The notes beneath the pieces were generated by a model, which ran no database searches, was not told the origin of the DNA, and worked only from the letters and a program-made list of their open reading frames with translations. Position numbers and translations under genes: made by a program. A stretch of 11,351 bases of DNA, from NCBI GenBank assembly GCA_039188505.1, contig JBCCZC010000165.1, forward strand, positions 1 to 11,351. Direction: 5' to 3'. Positions 5,657 through 11,351 of this stretch are shown here, piece by piece. The stretch's first letter is position 1. Each line of letters opens with the position of its first letter. This stretch comes from JBCCZC01 sp039188505 (GTDB lineage Bacteria; Pseudomonadota; Gammaproteobacteria; Xanthomonadales; SZUA-38).

Positions 5657-7303
5657 TCAGGCCGCGACCTCGATCTCGAACGCCACGCGTCCGGTCGCGA
5701 CGGTGACGAGTTCTCCGTAGCGGCCCTCGATCTGGTCGCGCTTGAGCTTCATCGTTGGCGTCAGCAGGCCGTTCTCCACGCTCCACTCCTCCTCGACGAC
5801 GATGAGGCGCGAGAGGCGCTCGTGGCTCTCGAGCTGCTCGTTCACGAGTTTGAGCGTGTCGGCGAGCCGCTGGCGGGCCAGTTCCCGATCCGAGATGCCA
5901 TCCATCGCGAGCTGCACCAGGCCGATCGGCTGCGTCATGCCCAGGCCGACCACGCAGACCTGTTCGACGAGCGGATTCTGCGCGAGCAGGCTCTCGATGG
6001 GTACCGGGGCGACGTACTTGCCCTTGGCCGTCTTGAAGATCTCCTTGGCCCGGCCGGTGATCGTCACCCAGCCATCGTCGTCGATGCGCCCGCAGTCACC
6101 GGTTTTCAACCAGCCGTCCTCGGTGAAGGTGGCCGCGGTCATCTCCGGCTCCTTGAAGTACTCGGTCATCAGGCACGGCGTCTTCAGGAGGATCTCGTCT
6201 CCGTCCCCGATCCGGATCTCGGTCTCGGGCAGCGGTTGGCCGATCGTGCCGATGCGCGGTCTGACGCCAGACGGGGTCGACGTCCCGTACGCGAAGGACT
6301 CGGTCATGCCCCAGCCCTCGTGGATAGGCATGCCGTAGCGCTCGTACCAGTCGAGCAGCGCCGGCGCGATCGGCGCGGTGCCGCTGCCGAACCAGCGGAC
6401 ATCGCCGAGTCCCAGACCTTCACGGATCTTGCGGGCGACAATGCCCTTGATGATCGGCAGCTTCGACAGGAGCTCGAGGCGCCCCGGCGGGAACTGGTCC
6501 AGCACGCCCAGCTGGAACCGCTTCCACAGGCGAGGAACCGATCCGAAGAAGGTCGGTGACGTGTGCTTCAGATCCTCGGCGAAGGTGTCCAGCGACTCGG
6601 TGAAGTGGACGTTGCCGCTGTGATAGATCGTCGGCGCCTCGACGTAGGCGCGCTCCGTGCAGTGAGCCAGCGGCAGGTAGGACAGGACCCGATCACCGTC
6701 GCGCAGGTCGAAGAAGTCGCCGAGGCGCTCGCCGGCGAAGGCAAAGTTCCGGTAGGGATGCACCGCGCCCTTCGGATTGCCGGTGCTGCCGGAGGTGTAG
6801 AGCACCGTCATCGTGTCGTCGAGATCAGGCTCATGGACCTCGGTCGTCGGGTCGTGCGCCCCCAGCAGGTCGTCCCAGGCGTGGGTGCATTCCAGCGTTG
6901 GGTACGGGAACGAGATGCTGAGGACATCCTCGGGAATGACGTCTTCGAGACCGTAGGTGGCATCGAGCTTGCCGACGAAGCAGGCCCGGGCCTCGCTGTG
7001 CTCGAGCACGTAGCCGAGCGTCTTGGCGTTGGCCGTCGGGTAGATGGGAACGCTGATATAGCCGCCGAGCATCAGCGCGAAGTCCGCCATGAACCAGTGC
7101 GCGCAGTTCTTCGAGAAAATGGCGACGCGGTCGCCGGGCTGCAGGCCTGCGTGGCGCAGCGCGGCGGTGATGCGGCGGGCTTCGTCCATCGCCTCACGCC
7201 AGGTCCAGGTTTTCCACTGGCGGTCGATAGGCTGGTTGAGCAGAACATGATCCGGAGCCGTCTGCTCCCAGTGGAGCAGCATCGTCTGCGGCGTCTTCGT
7301 CAT
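5657..7303 (-). CDS. Long-chain acyl-CoA synthetase-like AMP-forming ligase (FadD-type)
   Basis: Starting from the ATG at 7303, this is a 548-residue member of the ANL superfamily, which activates a carboxylic acid with ATP and transfers it to CoA. The P-loop motif YTSGSTGNPKG is at about 169-179. Other signatures are LSYLPLAHCTER (207-218), GWGMTE (330-335), DGWLKTGD (396-403) and GRAKEIFKTAKGKY (417-430). The C-terminal TPTMKLKR (515-522) carries the probable catalytic Lys519. The sequence style, with FFGSVPRLWKRF and LKTAKGKYVAP-like segments, is that of long-chain fatty acid ligases rather than acetyl-CoA synthetase; the actual chain length is unknown. An upstream in-frame extension to 7564 overlaps the divergent VTT gene and lacks a binding site, while GAGGGA precedes 7303. 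All key motifs are intact. It may feed beta-oxidation or recycle fatty acids, but no other fatty-acid gene is adjacent. Confidence 0.92.
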   Translation of the reverse strand: MTKTPQTMLLHWEQTAPDHVLLNQPIDRQWKTWTWREAMDEARRITAALRHAGLQPGDRVAIFSKNCAHWFMADFALMLGGYISVPIYPTANAKTLGYVLEHSEARACFVGKLDATYGLEDVIPEDVLSISFPYPTLECTHAWDDLLGAHDPTTEVHEPDLDDTMTVLYTSGSTGNPKGAVHPYRNFAFAGERLGDFFDLRDGDRVLSYLPLAHCTERAYVEAPTIYHSGNVHFTESLDTFAEDLKHTSPTFFGSVPRLWKRFQLGVLDQFPPGRLELLSKLPIIKGIVARKIREGLGLGDVRWFGSGTAPIAPALLDWYERYGMPIHEGWGMTESFAYGTSTPSGVRPRIGTIGQPLPETEIRIGDGDEILLKTPCLMTEYFKEPEMTAATFTEDGWLKTGDCGRIDDDGWVTITGRAKEIFKTAKGKYVAPVPIESLLAQNPLVEQVCVVGLGMTQPIGLVQLAMDGISDRELARQRLADTLKLVNEQLESHERLSRLIVVEEEWSVENGLLTPTMKLKRDQIEGRYGELVTVATGRVAFEIEVAA

Positions 7304-7308
7304 CGTGA

Positions 7309-7314
7309 TCCCTC
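7309..7314 (-). promoter_or_regulatory. Ribosome binding site fixing the acyl-CoA synthetase start
   Basis: The minus strand reads GAGGGA, 5 bases before the ATG at 7303. This rejects the longer open frame to 7564. Confidence 0.65.
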
Positions 7315-7460
7315 GTATCGGCGTCGTGGCCGGGCGGCTGTGGTTCGTGCCAAGATTACCGCGCCCCTGCGCCGTCTGCACGATTTCTCGGCGCTGACCG
7401 GTCCATGGTGGAGCGGTTCGACAGGTGGCTTGGGCCGGTAGCCGAAAGGACGAACGAAAA

Positions 7461-8171
7461 ATGACAGCAAGGCACTGGAAATGGGTCATCGCGGGCCTCT
7501 TCGTCGCGGCAGTCGCCGGACTCTGGATTCTGGCGCCGGTCGATGAGTGGATTCGAAACTTCAACGCCTGGCTGGCGGAGGTCGGGCCGCTGGGCTGGAT
7601 CGTCTACGGCGTCGTCTACATCGTGGCCTGCGTCGCGCTGCTTCCGGGCTCCGCGCTGACGCTCGCTGCGGGTCTAGCCTTCGGGCTGGCCGCGTTTCCG
7701 CTGGTGGTCGTCTCGGCGACGCTCGGCGCCTGGGCTGCGTTCCTCGTCGGCCGCTACCTCGCGCGCGATGCTGTCTCGAAGCGATTCGCGGACAGCGAGC
7801 GATTCCGCGCTGTCGATGAAGCCGTGGCGCAGGAAGGCTGGAAGATCGTGGGTCTCATGCGCCTCAGCCCGCTCGTGCCCTTCAATCTGCAGAACTATCT
7901 GTTCGGCCTGACGGACGTGAAGTTCTGGCACTACGCCTGGGCGACCTTTTTCGGGATCATGCCGGGCACGCTGCTCTACGTGTACTTCGGCGCTGCGGGG
8001 CGCGCGGCGCTGAACGAGGCCGCCGGCGCCGCTGACTCGTCGTCGCCGCTCCGGTGGGTGTTCCTGGTCGTCGGGCTGATCGCGACGCTGGCCGTCACCG
8101 TCATCGTGACGCGGGCCGCGAAGCAGCGCCTCGCGGCGATTGCGGCGGTGGACGAGGGCGCAGCCTCATGA
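7461..8171 (+). CDS. TVP38/TMEM64 (VTT domain) family membrane protein
   Basis: From the ATG at 7461, preceded by AAAGGA ten bases upstream, this is a 236-residue membrane protein. Helices are visible at about residues 8-25, 45-62, 66-100 (a hairpin-like pair), 155-180 and 198-217. The VTT domain signatures are present: VACVALLPGSALTLAAGLAFG (split at about 56-76), SATLGAWAAFLVGRYLAR, and LMRLSPLVPFNLQNYLFGL (132-150) with the conserved R-x-SP-x-x-PF-N core, followed by FFGIMPGTLLYVYFG. DedA/VTT proteins are linked to phospholipid flipping and membrane homeostasis; the substrate of this TVP38-type member is not known. It is divergent from the acyl-CoA synthetase gene across 157 bp with no confident promoter, which could hint at a shared lipid theme, but this is weak. 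Its stop interlocks with that of the EamA gene. Confidence 0.9.
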   Translation: MTARHWKWVIAGLFVAAVAGLWILAPVDEWIRNFNAWLAEVGPLGWIVYGVVYIVACVALLPGSALTLAAGLAFGLAAFPLVVVSATLGAWAAFLVGRYLARDAVSKRFADSERFRAVDEAVAQEGWKIVGLMRLSPLVPFNLQNYLFGLTDVKFWHYAWATFFGIMPGTLLYVYFGAAGRAALNEAAGAADSSSPLRWVFLVVGLIATLAVTVIVTRAAKQRLAAIAAVDEGAAS

Positions 8172-9038
8172 GGCATGCTCCGCGCGCTTGCCCGCGCGGA
8201 GCGTAATCACCAGCACGCCGCCGAGCACGAGCGCGCCGCCCACGAGCAGGCGCCAGCCCGGCCGGTCTCCCCAGAAGATCACCCCGAAGGTCGCCGCCAG
8301 GATCGGCGTCAGCAGCAGGTAGGTCGTGACCCGTGCGACCGGATGGCGACGGATCAGATAGAAGAAGATCCCGTGCCCGACGATGGACGCGGCGATGGCC
8401 GAGTAGATGGCCCCGACCCAGGGCTGCCAACCCGCCGTGCGCAGCAGCTCGAGCTGATCGGCCTCGAGCCACAGGCTCAAGCCGAGCAGTACCGGCAGCG
8501 ACAGCAGCGCGGTCCACCCCTGAAAGGAGAACGGGTCGACGCCCTTGAGGTCGCGCATGAGGATCGTGCCGAAGGCGAGCGCGAGCGTGCCCGCGAGGGC
8601 GAGGGCGACCGCCTCGAGGCGGGCGAAGACCTGGGGCTCGAGGCCGACCAGGAGCACGCCGAGGAACGCAACGCCAATCGACAGCCCCGTTCGCACGCCG
8701 AAGGTCTCCCCGAGCAGCGCCCAGGCCAGCAGGGCCGAGAGCGGGACGTAGCACTGCATCAGGATCGCCATCGAGGTGATGTCGGGTGCTGCGCGCAGCG
8801 CGAAGAAGAACAGCGAGAAATGGATGGCACCGTTGAGCAGGCAGACGGCAATGAGCCGCGGCCACTGCTCGCGTGGCGGGCGCTTGAGGACCGCCGCGAC
8901 GAGGATCGCCACGAAGGCGAAGCGCACGATCGTGAACAGGAACGGCGGCCAGTGCTGCAGGGCCGCAGCCGAAGCGATGAAGTTGAAGCCCCAGGCCACG
9001 CAGGCGATCAGAGCGAGGAGGAGATGGGGCAGGGGCAC
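8166..9038 (-). CDS. EamA family (drug/metabolite transporter superfamily) permease
   Basis: This 290-residue protein has two tandem EamA domains (about 4-135 and 145-285), together giving about ten membrane helices, the standard DMT layout. Family marks include ACVAWGFNFIASAAAL near the N-terminus, FFFALRAAPDITSMAILMQCYVPLSALLAWALLGE at the end of the first domain, and LLLTPILAATFGVIFWGDRPGW in the second. It resembles the E. coli O-acetylserine/cysteine exporter EamA, but substrate cannot be assigned from sequence. The start is GTG at 9038: no ATG exists near the expected N-terminus, and AGGGAA lies 11 bases upstream. The gene is divergent from the peroxiredoxin gene (188-bp spacer) and converges on the VTT gene with stop codons sharing one hexamer. 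Confidence 0.9.
   Translation of the reverse strand: MPLPHLLLALIACVAWGFNFIASAAALQHWPPFLFTIVRFAFVAILVAAVLKRPPREQWPRLIAVCLLNGAIHFSLFFFALRAAPDITSMAILMQCYVPLSALLAWALLGETFGVRTGLSIGVAFLGVLLVGLEPQVFARLEAVALALAGTLALAFGTILMRDLKGVDPFSFQGWTALLSLPVLLGLSLWLEADQLELLRTAGWQPWVGAIYSAIAASIVGHGIFFYLIRRHPVARVTTYLLLTPILAATFGVIFWGDRPGWRLLVGGALVLGGVLVITLRAGKRAEHAS
8177..8202. terminator. Perfect 10-bp GC hairpin just after the VTT gene stop
   Basis: GCTCCGCGCG (8177-8186) and CGCGCGGAGC (8193-8202) pair perfectly around the 6-base loop CTTGCC. It begins 5 bases after the VTT gene stop and lies inside the last codons of the EamA gene. A strong stem at this position could end or protect the VTT transcript, but there is no T tract on either strand, so the terminator role is inferred. 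Confidence 0.5.
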
Positions 9039-9226
9039 GGCGCAGCAATTTCCCTTGCGGCAGGAGGTTGCCGGAAGCGATGGCAGGCCCTCCAGCGTTG
9101 CACAGCGGGGACGCCAAGTCGAGGGGCCTTCGGCGAGTGTGTTTTGCGTGTTGCGCTGCTTCCGGGGAGCGTGTTTTCATACGCCCTGACCCCACCCCAA
9201 GGCCTCAGGCAGGACACCGCCCGAAC
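9039..9226. promoter_or_regulatory. Divergent intergenic region between EamA and peroxiredoxin genes
   Basis: This 188-bp spacer lies between divergent genes and should hold both promoters, but I could not identify convincing -35/-10 pairs. A small stem CGGCA/TGCCG (9058-9073) exposes GGAGGT in its loop, followed by an ATG at 9080 in frame with the peroxiredoxin. Codon third positions in that stretch are not GC-biased, so it is most likely untranslated. Confidence 0.35.
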
Positions 9227-9688
9227 ATGGTCGAAGTCGGCAAGAAAGTTCCCGAATTCACAGCGCCCGCAACCGGCGACAAGGACATCTCCCTGGCGGC
9301 GCTCGGCGGCAGCAATGTCGTGATCTACTTCTACCCGAAGGACAACACGCCGGGCTGCACGCGCGAAGGCCAGGACTTCCGCGACCACCACGACGACTTC
9401 GCCGCCGCGAACTGCGTGATCCTCGGCGTGTCGCGCGACAGCGTGAAGGTTCACGAAGGGTTCAAGGAGCGCCAGGGCTTTCCCTTCGACCTGCTTTCGG
9501 ACAAGGAGGAGACCCTTTGTGGCCTCTTCGACGTGATCAAGGAAAAGAACATGTACGGCCGCAAGGTCATGGGCATCGAGCGCAGCACCTTTCTCATCGA
9601 CGGTGAGGGCACGCTGCGGGAAGTCTGGCGCAAGGTGAAGGTGCCCGGCCACGTCGACGCCGTCCTCGAAGCGGTTCGCCAGCTTTGA
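9227..9688 (+). CDS. bcp: Peroxiredoxin of the BCP/PrxQ subfamily
   Basis: This 153-residue protein is full length for BCP (thioredoxin-dependent hydroperoxide reductase). It starts VGKKVPEFTAP, then IYFYPKDNTPGCTREGQDFRD with the peroxidatic Cys44 in the TPGCT motif. GVSRDS, FPFDLLSD and RSTFLID with the structurally important Arg119 follow. The resolving Cys five residues after the first, as in E. coli BCP, is absent; Cys63 and Cys98 remain, with Cys98 (EETLCGLFD) in a region where some PrxQ proteins place a resolving Cys. It reduces peroxides in the cytoplasm. The chosen ATG at 9227 has only a weak AGGA 12 bases upstream; an in-frame ATG at 9080 would add 49 atypical residues. The PIN-PhoH gene follows 118 bp downstream on the same strand. 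Confidence 0.92.
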   Translation: MVEVGKKVPEFTAPATGDKDISLAALGGSNVVIYFYPKDNTPGCTREGQDFRDHHDDFAAANCVILGVSRDSVKVHEGFKERQGFPFDLLSDKEETLCGLFDVIKEKNMYGRKVMGIERSTFLIDGEGTLREVWRKVKVPGHVDAVLEAVRQL

Positions 9689-9806
9689 TTCCTCGCCTTC
9701 CCGGGCGAAGCCTCCGGGAGCCGCACGACGCCCGACCCTCGGGATCGCAGCTGCCCGCCACCGACCTGGCCCGACGTTCCAGCCGGGCCCCACACTCGCT
9801 GAGCCG

Positions 9807-11201
9807 ATGACCAACGACAAGCGCACGTTCGTTCTCGACACCAACGTCCTCATGCACGACCCCTCGGCGCTTTTCCGCTTCGCCGAACACGACATCTTCC
9901 TGCCCATGACCGTCCTCGAGGAACTCGATGCGGCGAAGAAGGGCATGTCGGAAGTGGCGCGCAACGCGCGTCAGACGAGTCGCTTCATCAACGACCTCAT
10001 GGAAGCGTCGGACAATACGATCGATCAGGGGGTCCCGCTGCGGCATCCGGATTGGCGCAGCGCCCACCACGAGCAGGCGACCGGCAACCTGTGGTTCGAA
10101 ACGGAGCCCGCCCGCGGTCCCTCGTCGGCCCAGGACCAGCGCGTCGCCGACAACCGGATCCTGCGTAGCACGCTGGCTCTGCGTGACGAGGGGCGCAACG
10201 GCGAGGTCGTGCTCGTCTCCAAGGACATCAATCTCCGGATCAAGGCGACGATCTGCGGCCTGCCCGCCGAGGACTACCAGAACGACCGCGCCCTCGACGA
10301 TCTGTCGATGCTCTACTCCGGATCTGGCGACCTCGCGCAGAATTTCTGGTCCGAAGGCGAGGACCTGAAGTCCTGGACGGAGGGCTCGCGGACCTTCTAC
10401 GAGGTTGTCCACGAGGATGCCCAGGACTGGTATCCCAATCAGTTCCTGCACCTCCCTGATCCCGAGGGCGCCGAGGCCCAGGTGCAGTCCGTTGACGGCA
10501 ACCGTGCCGTGCTCCGGATCGTCAACGACTACCGCAATGACGGCCTGAACGTCTGGGGCATCACGGCCCGCAATCGGGAGCAGAACTTCGCCCTCAATCT
10601 GCTCATGGACGACCGGATCGACTTCGTTACGTTGATGGGTACGGCCGGCACCGGCAAGACGCTCCTGTCGCTCGCGGCGGGGCTGGTCCAGACCCTCGAG
10701 GAAAAGCGCTTCTCCGAGATCATCATGACCCGCGCCACCGTGCCCGTGGGCGAGGACATCGGCTTCCTGCCGGGCACGGAGGAGGAGAAGATGGGCCCCT
10801 GGATGGGCGCCCTGGCCGACAACCTCGAGTTCCTGACGGGCAAGGTCGACAACGGCGGCTGGGAGCGCGCGGCGACGAACGACATCATCAGCAGCCGCAT
10901 CAAGATCCGGTCGCTCAACTTCATGCGCGGGCGCACGTTCCTCAATCGCTTCGTGATCATCGACGAGGCCCAGAACCTCACCTCGAAGCAGATGAAGACG
11001 CTGCTCACGCGGGCGGGACCCGGCACCAAGATGGTCTGCCTCGGCAACGTCGAGCAGATCGATACGCCCTATCTCACGGAAACGACATCGGGGCTGACCT
11101 TCGCCGTCGATCGCTTCAAGGCCTGGGAGCACGGTGGCCACATCACCCTGACACGCGGCGAGCGCTCGCGGCTGGCGGACTACGCGTCGCAGATGCTCTA
11201 G
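9807..11201 (+). CDS. PhoH family ATPase with N-terminal PIN domain (PhoH2-like)
   Basis: This 464-residue protein fuses two domains. Residues 7-150 form a PIN ribonuclease fold with its acidic centre: FVLDTNVLMHD (Asp11), LEELD (Glu39/Asp41), ADNRIL (Asp115) and VSKDINLRIKA (Asp140). Residues 250-460 form the PhoH P-loop ATPase, with Walker A GTAGTGKT (278-285), Walker B FVIIDEAQN (382-390) and CLGNVEQIDTPYL (411-423). Proteins of this layout in mycobacteria (PhoH2) are reported as RNA helicase/RNase enzymes; the same activity here is inferred, as all key residues are intact. E. coli PhoH itself lacks the PIN part. No clear ribosome binding site precedes the ATG at 9807. It follows the peroxiredoxin gene in tandem, and no small antitoxin-like gene is visible upstream. 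The 3' side opens into a repeat-bearing non-coding tail. Confidence 0.93.
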   Translation: MTNDKRTFVLDTNVLMHDPSALFRFAEHDIFLPMTVLEELDAAKKGMSEVARNARQTSRFINDLMEASDNTIDQGVPLRHPDWRSAHHEQATGNLWFETEPARGPSSAQDQRVADNRILRSTLALRDEGRNGEVVLVSKDINLRIKATICGLPAEDYQNDRALDDLSMLYSGSGDLAQNFWSEGEDLKSWTEGSRTFYEVVHEDAQDWYPNQFLHLPDPEGAEAQVQSVDGNRAVLRIVNDYRNDGLNVWGITARNREQNFALNLLMDDRIDFVTLMGTAGTGKTLLSLAAGLVQTLEEKRFSEIIMTRATVPVGEDIGFLPGTEEEKMGPWMGALADNLEFLTGKVDNGGWERAATNDIISSRIKIRSLNFMRGRTFLNRFVIIDEAQNLTSKQMKTLLTRAGPGTKMVCLGNVEQIDTPYLTETTSGLTFAVDRFKAWEHGGHITLTRGERSRLADYASQML

Positions 11202-11203
11202 AA

Positions 11204-11231
11204 GGTGTCGACGCTTGGCTTCTTTTTCGGC
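11204..11231. repeat. 28-bp direct repeat, copy 1
   Basis: The stretch from GGTGTCGACGCTTGG to CTTTTTCGGC is identical to 11311-11338, 107 bp further on. It begins three bases after the phoH stop. Its right end is the left arm of a palindrome. Confidence 0.9.
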
Positions 11232-11243
11232 TGCGCCGAAAAA
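11223..11243. repeat. Palindrome 1: T-arm/A-arm hairpin after phoH
   Basis: TTTTTCGGC pairs with GCCGAAAAA around the loop TGC, a 9-bp perfect stem. T residues precede and A residues follow the GC core on both strands, the reverse of an intrinsic terminator, so termination is not the obvious role. Confidence 0.75.
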
Positions 11244-11259
11244 ACCGCCCGCGCGCGCG

Positions 11260-11281
11260 ACGCTTTTTTTTTCAGAAGCGT
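11260..11281 (+). terminator. T-tract with flanking inverted repeat downstream of phoH (weak)
   Basis: A GC-rich alternating run (about 11246-11263) leads into nine T residues (11264-11272), and ACGCTT/AAGCGT (11260-11265 and 11276-11281) can pair across them. The T tract after GC-rich RNA could end phoH transcription, but the hairpin before it is poor, so this is a weak call. Confidence 0.3.
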
Positions 11282-11310
11282 AAACGCGGAGTGCTGCTTC
11301 CGGCGGGAGT

Positions 11311-11338
11311 GGTGTCGACGCTTGGCTTCTTTTTCGGC
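11311..11338. repeat. 28-bp direct repeat, copy 2
   Basis: It is identical to copy 1 at 11204-11231. The base before it differs, so the shared block starts at GGTGTCG. It is too close to the window end to show whether further copies follow. Confidence 0.9.
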
Positions 11339-11351
11339 GCAGCCGAAAAAG
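11329..11351. repeat. Palindrome 2, reaching the window end
   Basis: CTTTTTCGGC pairs with GCCGAAAAAG around the loop GCA, a perfect 10-bp stem. The core CGGCGCAGCCG is the exact reverse complement of the core of palindrome 1 (CGGCTGCGCCG). The window ends within or right after the right arm. Confidence 0.75.

Noticed and set aside
5564..7441. Two long plus-strand frames opposite the acyl-CoA synthetase
   Set aside because: They have no motif; all ANL signatures are intact on the minus strand.
9080..9226. Possible 49-residue N-terminal extension of the peroxiredoxin from the ATG at 9080, with GGAGGT at 9063-9068
   Set aside because: Third codon positions here are far less GC-biased than in the gene proper, the peptide has no signal or domain, and BCP proteins normally start just before the VGxxxPxF segment.
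8101..9323. Long antisense and alternative-frame readings over the EamA gene on both strands
   Set aside because: Composition is dominated by Arg, Gln, Glu, Pro and Ala with no membrane or domain pattern, unlike the clear ten-helix permease.
9594..11141. Open frame of 515 codons on the minus strand, antisense to phoH
   Set aside because: It is a shadow of a GC-rich gene: no recognisable domain, low-complexity Arg/Gly/Val/Asp composition, and the opposite strand encodes an intact PIN-PhoH protein.
11204..11351. CRISPR-array reading of the two repeats at the right end
   Set aside because: Only two copies are seen, the spacing is far longer than a CRISPR spacer, the palindrome extends beyond the repeat, and no cas gene is present.

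Overview
This is GC-rich bacterial chromosomal DNA with a strong G/C preference at third codon positions, densely packed with genes on both strands. The gene families (OruR-like AraC regulator, DUF2092, DoxX, LysR, VTT/TVP38, EamA) and a bcp-like peroxiredoxin directly ahead of a PIN-PhoH gene suggest a gammaproteobacterium. That placement is inference; no rRNA or other phylogenetic marker lies in the window. I see no tRNA or rRNA gene, insertion sequence, CRISPR array or phage gene.

Left part (1-4588). After the last codons of an upstream gene comes a small four-helix membrane protein (+). Facing it is a leftward cluster: DoxX-like membrane protein, AraC-family regulator, exported DUF2092 (LolA-like) protein, a very small exported Pro/Arg-rich protein, and a DUF900 alpha/beta-hydrolase lipoprotein. 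The last four are close together (59-bp gap, ATGA overlap, 6-bp gap) and look like one regulated envelope-protein operon. The small gene (1984-2256) is easily missed; it is supported by its signal peptide and the ATGA junction with the DUF2092 gene.

Middle (4589-9038). A LysR regulator is divergent from doxX, separated by an AT-rich intergenic region carrying a candidate T-N11-A box. LysR converges on a long-chain acyl-CoA synthetase-like gene (-), with a perfect inverted repeat between their stops. A VTT/TVP38 membrane protein (+) is divergent from the synthetase and converges on an EamA permease (-); their two stop codons share one TCATGA hexamer, followed by a 10-bp perfect hairpin.

Right part (9039-11351). 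A PrxQ/BCP peroxiredoxin and a PIN-PhoH ATPase lie in tandem (+). Beyond phoH lies a non-coding 150-bp tail holding two copies of a 28-bp direct repeat, 107 bp apart, each running into a T-arm/A-arm palindrome. The palindrome cores are reverse complements of each other. This tail is the least ordinary structure in the window.

Most of the window is ordinary housekeeping and accessory content. I do not see a clear new defence or mobile system. The best leads are the terminal repeat pair and the AraC-DUF2092-small protein-DUF900 cassette.
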